A stretch of DNA of 10,543 nucleotides, from NCBI GenBank assembly GCA_019415645.1, contig DXYV01000063.1:1-10543 (forward strand), read 5' to 3'. Of the stretch, positions 1 through 6,592 are shown one piece after another; position 1 is the stretch's first letter; the number at the start of each line of letters is the position of its first letter. Made by a program: the position numbers and the translations under genes. The notes below the pieces were generated by a model, which made no database searches, had not been told where the DNA came from, and saw only the letters and a program-made list of their open reading frames with translations. This DNA comes from Clostridiales bacterium. Lineage in GTDB: Bacteria > Bacillota > Clostridia > Oscillospirales > Oscillospiraceae.

Positions 1-1
1 C

Positions 2-2596
2 CGTGCCGAAAAAGTACAGCTTCTGAAGGTACAAAGCCGGATTAATCCCTCAGATTTCATCATTACTGTTGATGGTGATATCATTCAGCAAGTAGATGAG
101 ATCCTGGATTTTGATCCGTTTTACCGTTTTCTGCGAACAGGAAAAAAGGCCCTTACATACCCAAAAGGCCAAGTGGAACTCCAGGAAAACTGCCTGACGA
201 ACCAGAAGCAAGCGGACATTTTTGAATACTTCAAAGAAACAGCAGCGGCGGTCAGCCTGATAGCCGAAGGTGGTCTCAACATCCTGAGTGCCCAGTATGA
301 GCGGATCAAAAGTGTCAGCGACGTAACCGTGCTGTCCCGTTATTTAGATTCTTCCAAGAAACCCGCAGTGCGGGTGCTCCCTGAGGCAGTCATCTACCCC
401 TTTGGTCTAAACCAAAGCCAGAAAACAGCGGTGGAAAAAGCCCTTTCCTCCCAGGTCAGCATCATCCAGGGACCTCCCGGTACCGGAAAGACACAGACCA
501 TTCTGAATATCATCTCCAATGCGGTTCGGAATGGTCAGACGGTAGCTGTTGTCTCCAACAATAACTCCGCCACCTTGAATGTGGCGGAAAAATTGGAGAA
601 GAAAGGGCTCTCGTTTCTGACTGCTTTTCTGGGGAGTCGTGCCAATAAGGAGCATTTTCTGGAGGCACAGACCGCCCAATACCCCGATATGTCGGCTTGG
701 GTTCTGGAACGGGAGGAGAAGTCACAGCTGGATCAAGAGGTGACCGTTCTCTCCAAAGAACTCAGTGAGATGCTCAATGCGAAAAACCGCATTGCCGCCA
801 TCGAACAGGAACTCCTCCAGCTGACGCCGGAACAACACTATTTTAGTGAGTACTACAACACCTATGCCCAGGCACCAAAGGATGAGGTGAAGGGCCTCTC
901 CTCCCAAAAGATCTTAGCCCTGTGGTTAGAGTACGAGCAGCATGCCCAGCAGGAGAGTAAATTGGGTCTGCTCCAAAAGATATCCATTCTCTTTCGCTTC
1001 AATCGCAGTGCGCTGAAAGTGTTCCTCCAGACGCCAGAACTGGTGATTCCATACCTCCAGCGGCAATTCTATGTGGTACGCCGACAAGAACTGGCGGAAG
1101 AGCAGGCTCAACTGGAGAAGAAACTTGAGCAATATGCATTTGACGAAAAGATGGCGGAACTGACGGAAAAGTCTCTGCGGTTGTTCCGGGCGGAGCTGAG
1201 TGAAAAATTCCATTGGCAGGAGCCACGTCGTCGCTTTGAGATGCGGGATTTTCGTGGGAAGTCTGGGGAATTTAACCGGGAGTATCCAGTAATCTTAAGT
1301 ACGACCTACTCCATTAAAGGCACGCTAAGCTTTGAACATATTTATGACTACTTGATCGTGGACGAGGCCTCCCAAGTAGATTTAGCCACAGGTGTACTCG
1401 CCTTTGCAAGTGCTCGTAATATCGTCATTGTGGGAGATCTCCAGCAGCTTCCCAATGTGCTGGACAGCAAAAACTTCCAGGACAGCGAGGCAGTCTGGGC
1501 GCGGTATTCTCTCCCGGAGATCTACCATTTCTCTTCCCACAGTCTGCTCTCCTCCGCCATTGCCACATGGCCGGAGGCTCCCACTGTTCTCCTGCGGGAA
1601 CACTATCGCTGCCATCCCAAGATCATCAATTTCTGCAATCAGAAATTCTACGGTGGGAAGCTCATCGTCATGACAGAGGACCATGAAGAGCCGGATGTCC
1701 TGACCATGTATCGGACAGCGCCTGGCAACCATGCCCGAGGTCACCTGAATCAAAGACAGATCGACGTGATTCGGCAGGAGGTACTCCCAAATCTGACAAG
1801 ACAGGGGTATGAGAGCATCGGGATCATTACACCATATAGGGACCAAGTGGCAGCAATCCAAACTCAGCTGGGCAAGGGCCTGGAAGTGGCGACCGTCCAT
1901 AAATTCCAAGGCCGGGAAAAGGACGCCATCATTCTCGCCTCGGTGGATAATGTTATTACCGACTTTGTGGATGACCCCAGAATGCTGAATGTAGCGGTAT
2001 CCCGGGCTGTCAAATCTCTAACTGTTATCACCTCTCAGGATCCACAAAATGATCGGACTAACTACGGTGATCTGGCCCGCTATATCGAGTACAACAACTG
2101 TGCGGTGATCGAGAGTTCGGTCTACTCCGTTTTTGACTTGCTCTATCAGGGGTACGCCGAGCAGCGGCGGGCTTTTCTAAAAAAGCATGGGCGAGTTTCG
2201 GAATATGACTCGGAAAATCTTCTCTATGCTGTGATCCAGGATGTTCTCCAGAAGGAAGAGTTTTCTTTTGTGGACTGTGCAGTCCATGTGTCGTTGGTCA
2301 ATCTGGTGAAAGACTACTCCATGTTGACAGAGGAGGAAACCGCATACGCCCGCAATCCCCTGACCCATGTGGACTTTCTCTTGTTCCGCAGGATGGACAA
2401 GTCTCCTCTGCTGGCAGTAGAGGTAGATGGAGTCGCGTTTCACGCTGCAGGAAGCACCCAGGCAGACAGAGATGAAAAGAAAAACCGGATTTTTGAACTA
2501 TGCGGTATTCCGCTACTGCGGCTCCGGACAGATGAAAGCGGAGAGAAAGAACGGCTTGAACGGGAGCTGAGAGCAACGATCTCCATAGGGCAATGA
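2..2596 (+). CDS. Upf1-like SF1 helicase with C-terminal nuclease-like domain (5' partial)
   Basis: The frame is open from base 2 to a TGA at 2594-2596, giving 864 visible residues; the N-terminus lies outside the window. Superfamily 1 motifs appear in order: Walker A GPPGTGKT (residues 157-164, nt 470-493), motif II DEAS (454, nt 1361), motif III GDLQQLP (about 478), YRCHP (535), HKFQGRE (about 633) and VAVSRA (about 665). This order is typical of the AAA_11/AAA_12 DNA2/NAM7/Upf1 group, which unwinds nucleic acid using ATP. Between motifs Ia and II lies a helical insert rich in E, K, Q and L (about 230-380), probably coiled coil. The last 90 residues carry D791, then EVDG (807-810), then QADRDEKK and a GIPLLRLR strand, a PD-(D/E)XK-like arrangement similar to DUF2726 or Vsr-like domains. 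Helicase-nuclease fusions occur in DNA repair and anti-phage systems; that role is inferred. GTG at 173 is internal, not the start. Confidence 0.9.
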   Translation, partial: RAEKVQLLKVQSRINPSDFIITVDGDIIQQVDEILDFDPFYRFLRTGKKALTYPKGQVELQENCLTNQKQADIFEYFKETAAAVSLIAEGGLNILSAQYERIKSVSDVTVLSRYLDSSKKPAVRVLPEAVIYPFGLNQSQKTAVEKALSSQVSIIQGPPGTGKTQTILNIISNAVRNGQTVAVVSNNNSATLNVAEKLEKKGLSFLTAFLGSRANKEHFLEAQTAQYPDMSAWVLEREEKSQLDQEVTVLSKELSEMLNAKNRIAAIEQELLQLTPEQHYFSEYYNTYAQAPKDEVKGLSSQKILALWLEYEQHAQQESKLGLLQKISILFRFNRSALKVFLQTPELVIPYLQRQFYVVRRQELAEEQAQLEKKLEQYAFDEKMAELTEKSLRLFRAELSEKFHWQEPRRRFEMRDFRGKSGEFNREYPVILSTTYSIKGTLSFEHIYDYLIVDEASQVDLATGVLAFASARNIVIVGDLQQLPNVLDSKNFQDSEAVWARYSLPEIYHFSSHSLLSSAIATWPEAPTVLLREHYRCHPKIINFCNQKFYGGKLIVMTEDHEEPDVLTMYRTAPGNHARGHLNQRQIDVIRQEVLPNLTRQGYESIGIITPYRDQVAAIQTQLGKGLEVATVHKFQGREKDAIILASVDNVITDFVDDPRMLNVAVSRAVKSLTVITSQDPQNDRTNYGDLARYIEYNNCAVIESSVYSVFDLLYQGYAEQRRAFLKKHGRVSEYDSENLLYAVIQDVLQKEEFSFVDCAVHVSLVNLVKDYSMLTEEETAYARNPLTHVDFLLFRRMDKSPLLAVEVDGVAFHAAGSTQADRDEKKNRIFELCGIPLLRLRTDESGEKERLERELRATISIGQ

Positions 2597-2643
2597 GTCT
2601 ATCGAAGCTCCCCCGATATCACGCAGAGAAGAGGAAATACCAA

Positions 2644-3177
2644 ATGAATGTCATCTGTTTTGGCGACTCCAACACCTACGGTTACGACCCTCACGGCTAT
2701 TTCGGCGGGCGCTATGACGGGGACAGCCGGTGGGTGGACATCCTGGCTTCGGAGACCGGATGGACGGTCTCCAACATGGGAGAGAACGGCCGGGAAATCC
2801 CATCTGCCGCTCCTGTTTTACCAGAAGACACCGATCTGCTGATTATCATGCTGGGAACCAACGACCTGCTCCAGGGCAGAAGTCCGGAGCAGGCCGCTGA
2901 GAAGCTGAATCGGTTCCTCTCAGGCATCTCCTTGGATCGAAATAAAATCCTGCTGATTGCCCCACCACCAGTACAGCTGGGCGCGTGGGTGCCGAACCAA
3001 CAACTCATTGACGATTCCCGCACCTTTGCTCAACTCTGTCAGACCCTGGCAGAGCATCTGGGCATCCGCTTTGCCGACGCCGGAAAGTGGGACATCCCCT
3101 TGGCCTACGACGGCGTCCACTTTACGGAGCAGGGGCACAAAACCTTTGCAGCCGAACTTCTGGAGGAACTCAAATGA
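2644..3177 (+). CDS. SGNH/GDSL-type esterase or lipase
   Basis: The product is 177 residues and looks like a single-domain SGNH hydrolase. Block I is FGDSN with predicted nucleophile Ser9, block II Gly is in NMGENG (about 46), block III is GTND (71-74), and block V is DGVHF with Asp156 and His159 completing the triad. Such enzymes hydrolyse esters of lipids, sugars or acylated polysaccharide; the substrate cannot be read from sequence. There is no signal peptide, so it is probably cytoplasmic. I chose ATG 2644 because GAGG (2631-2634) lies 9 nt upstream and the GDSN block normally sits near the N-terminus. An in-frame ATG at 2593 would overlap the helicase stop as ATGA and add 17 charged residues, but has a poor ribosome binding site. 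It follows the helicase by 47 bp and overlaps the next gene by 4 bp. Confidence 0.85.
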   Translation: MNVICFGDSNTYGYDPHGYFGGRYDGDSRWVDILASETGWTVSNMGENGREIPSAAPVLPEDTDLLIIMLGTNDLLQGRSPEQAAEKLNRFLSGISLDRNKILLIAPPPVQLGAWVPNQQLIDDSRTFAQLCQTLAEHLGIRFADAGKWDIPLAYDGVHFTEQGHKTFAAELLEELK

Positions 3178-3551
3178 AACGAATCCTGCCTATACTGTTA
3201 TCTCTTCTGCTGTTGACCGGGTGCGGCGGAAACTCTGCGGATGGCTACCAGCAGATCACCCAGGAGGAGGCCAAAGAGATGATGGACGCCCAGGAAGTCA
3301 TCATCCTGGATGTGCGGGAGCAGGATGAGTACGACAGCGGCCACATCCCCGGCGCCGTCCTGTTGCCGGTGGGAACCATCGACGAGGATACCGCCGCCGA
3401 AGTGATCCCCGAAATGGATTCCACAGTTCTGGTGTACTGCCGCAGCGGGAACCGCAGCAAGACGGCATCCTCTGCTTTGGCAGAACTGGGCTACACCAAC
3501 ATCTACGAATTCGGCGGCATCAACACCTGGCCCTATGAGACGGAGTCATAG
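3174..3551 (+). CDS. Rhodanese-domain lipoprotein
   Basis: The 125-residue protein starts with a lipoprotein signal: basic MKR, a leucine-rich core, and lipobox LTGC with acylated Cys17. It is therefore expected to be exported and anchored on the outer face of the membrane. Residues about 26-122 form one rhodanese domain: LDVREQDEY (45-53), GHIPGA (57-61), the active loop CRSGNRS with Cys89, and the closing GGINTWP. Single-domain rhodaneses carry persulfide sulfur on the loop cysteine or bind other thiol chemistry; the acceptor is unknown. ATG 3174 is preceded by GGAGG (3162-3166) at 7 nt and overlaps the SGNH stop as ATGA, so the two are translationally coupled. A longer in-frame reading from about 3087 is rejected because it would put the signal peptide in mid-protein. 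Confidence 0.88.
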   Translation: MKRILPILLSLLLLTGCGGNSADGYQQITQEEAKEMMDAQEVIILDVREQDEYDSGHIPGAVLLPVGTIDEDTAAEVIPEMDSTVLVYCRSGNRSKTASSALAELGYTNIYEFGGINTWPYETES

Positions 3552-3618
3552 CCCCGGAAATAGGGAGCCTAAGCACATGTGGCCCTTGCAAAAACTGCAT
3601 CGCCGATACAAAGAATAC

Positions 3619-3660
3619 ACGGGACGCGCCTAAAGGCGCGTCCCGTTGTTCATTTTCTGC
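3619..3660. terminator. Intrinsic terminator between convergent genes
   Basis: A perfect 12-bp inverted repeat (3619-3630 with 3635-3646) encloses the 4-nt loop TAAA. On the + strand it is followed by TGTTCATTTTC, a moderate U tract. On the - strand it is followed by GTATTCTTTG. It sits between the rhodanese gene and the convergent DUF6076-like gene, so it probably terminates both, most effectively on the + strand. Confidence 0.8.
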
Positions 3661-3670
3661 CGATTCATCC

Positions 3671-4636
3671 TCACGGCTTCCCCAGCCAGTCCTTGAACTC
3701 GTCCAGGGTGATGACCTCCCGGTCGCATTTCTTTTTCATCTCTCTGGCCTGTTCACTCCAGGCATAGAACTGCTCGTCGGTAATTCGGCCTGCCTTGATC
3801 CAGGCAAAGCGTTTCTTGTACTCCTTGCGGTAGGCCTTGAACACCGGATCGTCGGACTGCTTCTTGGTCCACTGCTGGAAGGCCCCGGCCTCCCGGCAGG
3901 TCTGCTGGCCGGAGGCCGCCGGGCGCTCACAGTACTCCGCGCTGACCCGGCCGGTCTGGGGGAACCACCGTCCGCAGTTTTTGCACCGCCGGACGGTGAT
4001 CCCACGCTCCACGCAGCTGCGCAGGGAGTAGTCGATCATGTCCGAAATGTGGAGGGGATACAGGACCGGCGAGCACCGGCCCGGTTCCACCGACTCAAAG
4101 CTGAGGGGGATGGGCCGGAAGGAGAACAGAGACGGATCCTTGGGGGCATCGTAGAGATAGTAGGCCGATGCCTGCTGTTGGGGATCACGCCCCGCCTTGT
4201 CCACATCCAGAACGAGATCAAAGAAACGCTGTACCTGCTGCTGATACAGCGGGAGCTGTTCCGGGAGGCCCTGTAGCTCCTCCAGCATCTGCTGATCCTC
4301 CCTGCTTCCCCGGTCCTGGGTGATCCCCATGCGTCCAGACCGCTCAAACCAGCGCACATACAGAAGATGCAGGTAGATGTGTCGGCTCCCGAGGTCACCC
4401 AGGTCCATCAAGGTACGGCCCCCAGCCTCTTTATCATCCCTATCGATCAGAAGGGACCAATTCTCATAAGCCCGCCGCAGCAGGGGCTCCAGCTCCTTAC
4501 AGTCCGCCTCCAGAAAAGACAGCAGGCTCTCCAGGAACGGGAATTCCTCGTAGGTCGAGGGAACGCCCTGAACCCCGTGGCTATCAAATTGGAAAACCTC
4601 TTTTTTCTCAGAGAAGTACATCTTGGCATACCACAT
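3671..4636 (-). CDS. DUF6076-like protein with Cys4 zinc-binding motif
   Basis: This gene encodes 321 residues from ATG 4636. I recognise the protein as resembling DUF6076 members found in gut Clostridia, from memory only; its function is unknown. The C-terminal third has RRCKNCGRWFP followed by YCE and QQTC (cysteines at about 218, 221, 236 and 247, spacing C-x2-C-x14-C-x10-C). This resembles the CGNR/ABATE-type zinc ribbon and suggests nucleic-acid binding. After it comes a basic helical tail rich in K and R. The N-terminal two thirds are mostly helical and acidic. The start is chosen because GGAGG (4649-4645) lies 8 nt upstream. The frame stays open to TTG 4765, but that extension is AT-rich, lacks ribosome binding sites and contains a promoter-like sequence. 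The gene is oriented against its neighbours and could be cargo of the mobile module or chromosomal. Confidence 0.75.
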   Translation of the reverse strand: MWYAKMYFSEKKEVFQFDSHGVQGVPSTYEEFPFLESLLSFLEADCKELEPLLRRAYENWSLLIDRDDKEAGGRTLMDLGDLGSRHIYLHLLYVRWFERSGRMGITQDRGSREDQQMLEELQGLPEQLPLYQQQVQRFFDLVLDVDKAGRDPQQQASAYYLYDAPKDPSLFSFRPIPLSFESVEPGRCSPVLYPLHISDMIDYSLRSCVERGITVRRCKNCGRWFPQTGRVSAEYCERPAASGQQTCREAGAFQQWTKKQSDDPVFKAYRKEYKKRFAWIKAGRITDEQFYAWSEQAREMKKKCDREVITLDEFKDWLGKP

Positions 4637-4674
4637 GTCGGCGTCCTCCGAAATAGACAATCGTAAATTATTTT

Positions 4675-4745
4675 TAAGATAGTCTTGACAGCGGCTGGAA
4701 ATCATGTTACGATACAGTTGAAAAGGAGCTGTCAAAATAATCTTA
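4675..4745. repeat. 18-bp imperfect inverted repeat, possible operator
   Basis: The left arm 4675-4692 is TAAGAT-NNNN-TTGACAGC and the right arm 4728-4745 is its reverse complement except in the 4-bp centre (15 of 18 match), with a 35-bp spacer. It is nested inside GACAATCG (4656-4663) and CGATTGTC (4769-4776). The left arm also supplies the -35 of a + strand promoter-like pair, TTGACA 4685-4690, 17 nt, TACGAT 4708-4713, pointing to the rightward genes. The symmetry suggests binding of a dimeric regulator or recombination protein; no binding protein is identified. Confidence 0.5.
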
Positions 4746-4749
4746 CAAT

Positions 4750-4778
4750 AGTCTAACACCCGCAAATCCGATTGTCAA
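4750..4778 (-). promoter_or_regulatory. Candidate sigma-A promoter for the DUF6076-like gene
   Basis: On the minus strand a perfect TTGACA (4778-4773) is followed after 17 nt by TAGACT (4755-4750, 4 of 6 matches). It would start transcription near 4743 and leave a 5' leader of about 107 nt before ATG 4636. The -35 box overlaps the outer arm of an inverted repeat, so it may be a regulated site. Confidence 0.5.
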
Positions 4779-4993
4779 CGGGGAATTGGTCCCAAACATT
4801 CGGAACGGCACCTTGAAAACCGAATACCCATCATCAGAGACGATACTCCCCAGAGAAGTAATGCCAGGACGCCGTCATAGAAGGAGCGGTCGAGCATACC
4901 AAGGGGAAGAAAACGCTGTGTTGGTCAAACAAGGCCGCAGGGCAGGAACGGGTATGGTGCATGGCCAGACAGATCTAAAAAGACAGCTCCTGT

Positions 4994-5029
4994 AAAAAAG
5001 ACCGCCGAACTGCTGCAACAGTTCAGCGG
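4994..5029 (-). terminator. Minus-strand intrinsic terminator in the leader
   Basis: Arms 5002-5012 and 5019-5029 pair over 11 bp with one mismatch around a 6-nt loop. Read on the minus strand the hairpin is followed by GTCTTTTTTAC (six T, from the A run 4994-4999), the form of a rho-independent terminator. On the + strand no U tract follows. No minus-strand protein gene ends here, so it suggests a short untranslated antisense transcript. Confidence 0.6.
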
Positions 5030-5062
5030 CCTGCCGCGTTTCGGAAAACACAGCCTGATCTG
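4994..5062 (-). ncRNA. Candidate antisense RNA to the xis-rep leader
   Basis: A minus-strand extended -10 element (TG at 5077-5076, one base, then TAAACT at 5074-5069) predicts a start near 5062. A weak -35, TTGCGT (5097-5092), lies 17 nt upstream. The terminator at 4994-5029 would end it, giving an RNA of roughly 70 nt. It would be fully complementary to the leader arm 5036-5045, which takes part in the proposed switch. This matches the logic of countertranscribed RNAs that control plasmid rep genes. Existence and start are inferred from sequence signals only. Confidence 0.4.
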
Positions 5063-5131
5063 TGTCCCAGTTTAACAGAGAGACCTCCGAAACGCAAGAA
5101 ATTTTTTCTCTGAATTTGAAACACCGGAGGT
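5036..5131 (+). promoter_or_regulatory. Leader with mutually exclusive stems controlling a Shine-Dalgarno
   Basis: GCGTTTCGGA (5036-5045) and TCCGAAACGC (5086-5095) form a perfect 10-bp stem enclosing a second hairpin, ACACAG (5048-5053) with CTGTGT (5060-5065). The segment ACCTCCG (5083-5089), which overlaps the first stem, is also perfectly complementary to the ribosome binding site CGGAGGT (5125-5131). The two pairings cannot coexist. Formation of the long stem would leave the site free; loss of it would let ACCTCCG sequester it. A further alternative pair is CAGAGA (5076-5081) with TCTCTG (5107-5112). Confidence 0.5.
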
Positions 5132-5139
5132 ACTAAGCA

Positions 5140-5349
5140 TTGAAACTGTCTGTCTACAAATCCTACGACGACCTGCCCCTGTTCCTCAACGCCAAGATGG
5201 TGGCGCAGGTACTGGGCGTGTCCATCTCCACTGCCTACGAGCTGCTCAACGGCCCCGGCTTCCCCACGCTGCGTGTGGGAAGCCGCATGGTAGTTCCGAA
5301 AGAGAAATTCATCCAGTGGGCGGAGGGACAGTCGGGAGGTGCCAAATGA
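5140..5349 (+). CDS. Excisionase-like helix-turn-helix protein
   Basis: This 69-residue protein has the HTH_17/excisionase pattern: FLNAKMVAQVLGVS, then STAYELLN, the wing GFPTLRVGSRMVVPKEKF, and a short WAEGQ tail. Proteins of this type bind and bend att-site DNA as recombination directionality factors, or act as small regulators in mobile elements. The start is TTG 5140, supported by CGGAGG (5125-5130) at 9 nt and by the lack of an in-frame ATG before the conserved core. It overlaps the next gene as ATGA, so the pair is probably co-translated. Because the integrase lies at the opposite end of the module, excision and replication may be controlled together through the structured leader. Excisionase versus simple regulator cannot be settled from sequence. 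Confidence 0.75.
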   Translation: MKLSVYKSYDDLPLFLNAKMVAQVLGVSISTAYELLNGPGFPTLRVGSRMVVPKEKFIQWAEGQSGGAK

Positions 5350-5786
5350 GAAAACAGCACTGGCCCAAGCGGGACCCTATCAAGAACTACTTCCCCCTCC
5401 CCAACGAGATCTTCTCTCTGGGACTGTCTGCTGGGGCGATCGCAGTCTACGGATTTCTCCTCCACCGGGAGGACCGGAGGACCTACCAGTGCGTGGCCAG
5501 CTACCGAACCATCGGAGAGGCGATGGGGATGAGCGTCAACACGGTGCGCAAGTATGTGACCGAACTGGAGGATCGCGGTCTGATCCGGACGGAGCGCACC
5601 ACCGTCACCACCCGGGACGGCCGCACCCTCAACGGCTGTCTGCGTTACTACATCCTGCCCATCCAGATGTCCATCGAACAGTTCTATGAGCGACAGCTCC
5701 ACGCAGCTGACCTGGCGCTGGAACGACAGAGAGCGGAGCAGCGCATGGCGGCGCTGAAGAGAAAGGAGTGTGCATCCGGATGCTGA
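5346..5786 (+). CDS. Winged-helix replication initiator-like protein (RepA_N/HTH_36-like)
   Basis: The 146-residue product begins KNYFPLPNEIFSLGLS and continues with AIAVYGFLLHRED, SYRTIGEAMGMSVNTVRKYV and TELEDRGLIRTE. This is the arrangement of the N-terminal winged helix of RepA_N-type initiators and of HTH_36 proteins, which recognise origin DNA. The C-terminal part (about 100-146) is a charged helix rich in R, E and A, shorter than the full C-terminal domain of plasmid RepA proteins. ATG 5346 has GGGAGG (5334-5339) 6 nt upstream and overlaps the HTH gene stop. A role in autonomous replication of the excised element is inferred; it could also be a transcription regulator. Confidence 0.65.
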   Translation: MRKQHWPKRDPIKNYFPLPNEIFSLGLSAGAIAVYGFLLHREDRRTYQCVASYRTIGEAMGMSVNTVRKYVTELEDRGLIRTERTTVTTRDGRTLNGCLRYYILPIQMSIEQFYERQLHAADLALERQRAEQRMAALKRKECASGC

Positions 5787-6151
5787 TGCAGATGATCGAC
5801 TGCCTGATTGAGCAGGATCCGTCTATGTCAGCACGGCGCACCATAGACATGCGGCGGTACATTGTCAACCGGTGGAACCGTACGCACGAGGAGTCTATCG
5901 ACGAAGACGGGGTGGCCCTGTTCCTCTGCGATGAGAACCGCGGAAACCTAACAGATGAACAAAGAATTTTTGCGAGAGAGTGCCGTGAGGAGATCAAGGC
6001 CTGCTATCGAAATGCGGTGTTCCAGATGTTTCAGTGCGGCGAGATGATGCGCCGGCATCTGGTGTCCGGCCCGGAGGAATACTGCCGGATCTTTCTGCCG
6101 CAGCACGCCGTTCCCTGCAGCAAGCAACTCTCCCCGTGTAACGGCCTGTGA
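5780..6151 (+). CDS. Hypothetical small Cys-containing protein of a mobilizable element
   Basis: I do not recognise this 123-residue protein. It starts within the preceding gene (7-bp overlap), with AAGGAG at 5763-5768, 11 nt before ATG 5780; GTG 5768 and ATG 5786 are alternatives. It is predicted mainly helical, acidic in the middle (EESIDEDGVALFLCDE) and carries seven cysteines, six of them in the second half, with no regular metal-binding spacing. No signal peptide or membrane segment is seen. Its place as third gene after the xis-rep pair, before the non-coding mob region, suggests a role in replication or transfer, but this is only context. The C-terminus after about residue 105 is low in helix propensity and may be variable. 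Confidence 0.6.
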   Translation: MLMQMIDCLIEQDPSMSARRTIDMRRYIVNRWNRTHEESIDEDGVALFLCDENRGNLTDEQRIFARECREEIKACYRNAVFQMFQCGEMMRRHLVSGPEEYCRIFLPQHAVPCSKQLSPCNGL

Positions 6152-6498
6152 GGGGCTGTGTGCCCTCTTTGGGGACAGGGCAGAGTCCCTGCCCCACCGG
6201 GGGCTTTCAGGGCGGATTGGGCCCGATTTCGAGGGGCTTCGGGAGAGGGCAAAATGGGGCCCCCGGCAAAGCCCAGCGCAGCGGGTTCGCTGGGGAGAGG
6301 TGGAGCAGTGGAACGAGCGAGTTTTCGCCCCTATGAGGCGGAAACGAGGGAGAAGGTGAATTGCTCCGCAGGAGCAAGAGAAGCCGCCCTGGGGCGTATG
6401 GAGCTTGCGACGACGAGGAGCAGGAGAAAGCCTTGGCGCTTTTATGGCGCCTGTGCAGTCACTTCCGCCCGCAGTGCGGGCGGTTTCCGGGGACGGGG

Positions 6499-6592
6499 GC
6501 TGACGCTTTTCCGGGTCGCCAAAACTGCGATTGACGCTGTTTTCGGAAAAACCGGCGAATATCCCCGCCGTTGAGGGATACTCGCTGACGCT
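6499..6592 (+). repeat. Three TGACGCT direct repeats
   Basis: TGACGCT occurs at 6501-6507, 6532-6538 and 6586-6592; the first and third extend to GCTGACGCT. They flank the hairpin at 6555-6585 and end 27 bp before the mobilization accessory gene. Repeats in this place are typical binding sites for ribbon-helix-helix accessory proteins or relaxases. Confidence 0.5.
6555..6585 (+). other. oriT-like inverted repeat
   Basis: GCGAATATCCC (6555-6565) pairs with GGGATACTCGC (6575-6585) with a single A-C mismatch and a 9-nt loop. It is followed at once by the third TGACGCT copy. MOBP-type origins usually have such an inverted repeat a few bases from the nick site, so the nick may lie within about 6585-6600. 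No exact match to a known nick consensus is claimed. Confidence 0.4.

Larger units (their letters stand above)
4637..5139. other. 500-bp regulatory intergenic region
   Basis: I see no convincing gene here. From left to right it holds nested inverted repeats with opposed promoter-like boxes (4656-4776), a sequence resembling bacterial rRNA spacers (4810-4827), about 150 bp with nothing I recognise, a minus-strand terminator (4994-5029), and a structured leader with the ribosome binding site of the next gene (5036-5131). A 69-codon TTG reading frame at 4786-4995 lacks a credible ribosome binding site and protein-like composition. Perfect complementarity of 10 nt between 4724-4733 and 4982-4991 could close a long-range stem over this region. 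Confidence 0.6.

Noticed and set aside
1382..1909. 175-codon minus-strand frame opposite the helicase
   Set aside because: It covers essential helicase motifs III to V in another frame and has no independent start signals.
4637..4765. Upstream extension of the DUF6076-like protein to TTG 4765
   Set aside because: The extension is AT-rich unlike the rest of the gene, contains a TTGACA/TAGACT promoter-like pair and inverted repeats, and has no ribosome binding site, while ATG 4636 has a strong one.
4786..4995. 69-codon TTG-started frame in the intergenic region
   Set aside because: The only ribosome-binding-like bases lie 1-2 nt from the TTG, the product is low-complexity basic, and the region carries regulatory signals instead. 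Similar short ORFs might be annotated elsewhere, so this is a weak rejection.
6361..6377. Short direct or tandem repeats suggesting a CRISPR array
   Set aside because: The GC-rich region has hairpins and a few 7-nt repeats but no regularly spaced repeat-spacer units and no cas genes.
6158..6574. 138-codon + strand reading frame in the structured region
   Set aside because: It has no ribosome binding site, an Arg/Gly/Ala-rich composition, and is covered by hairpins; a longer frame is open on the opposite strand too, which points to a base-composition effect.
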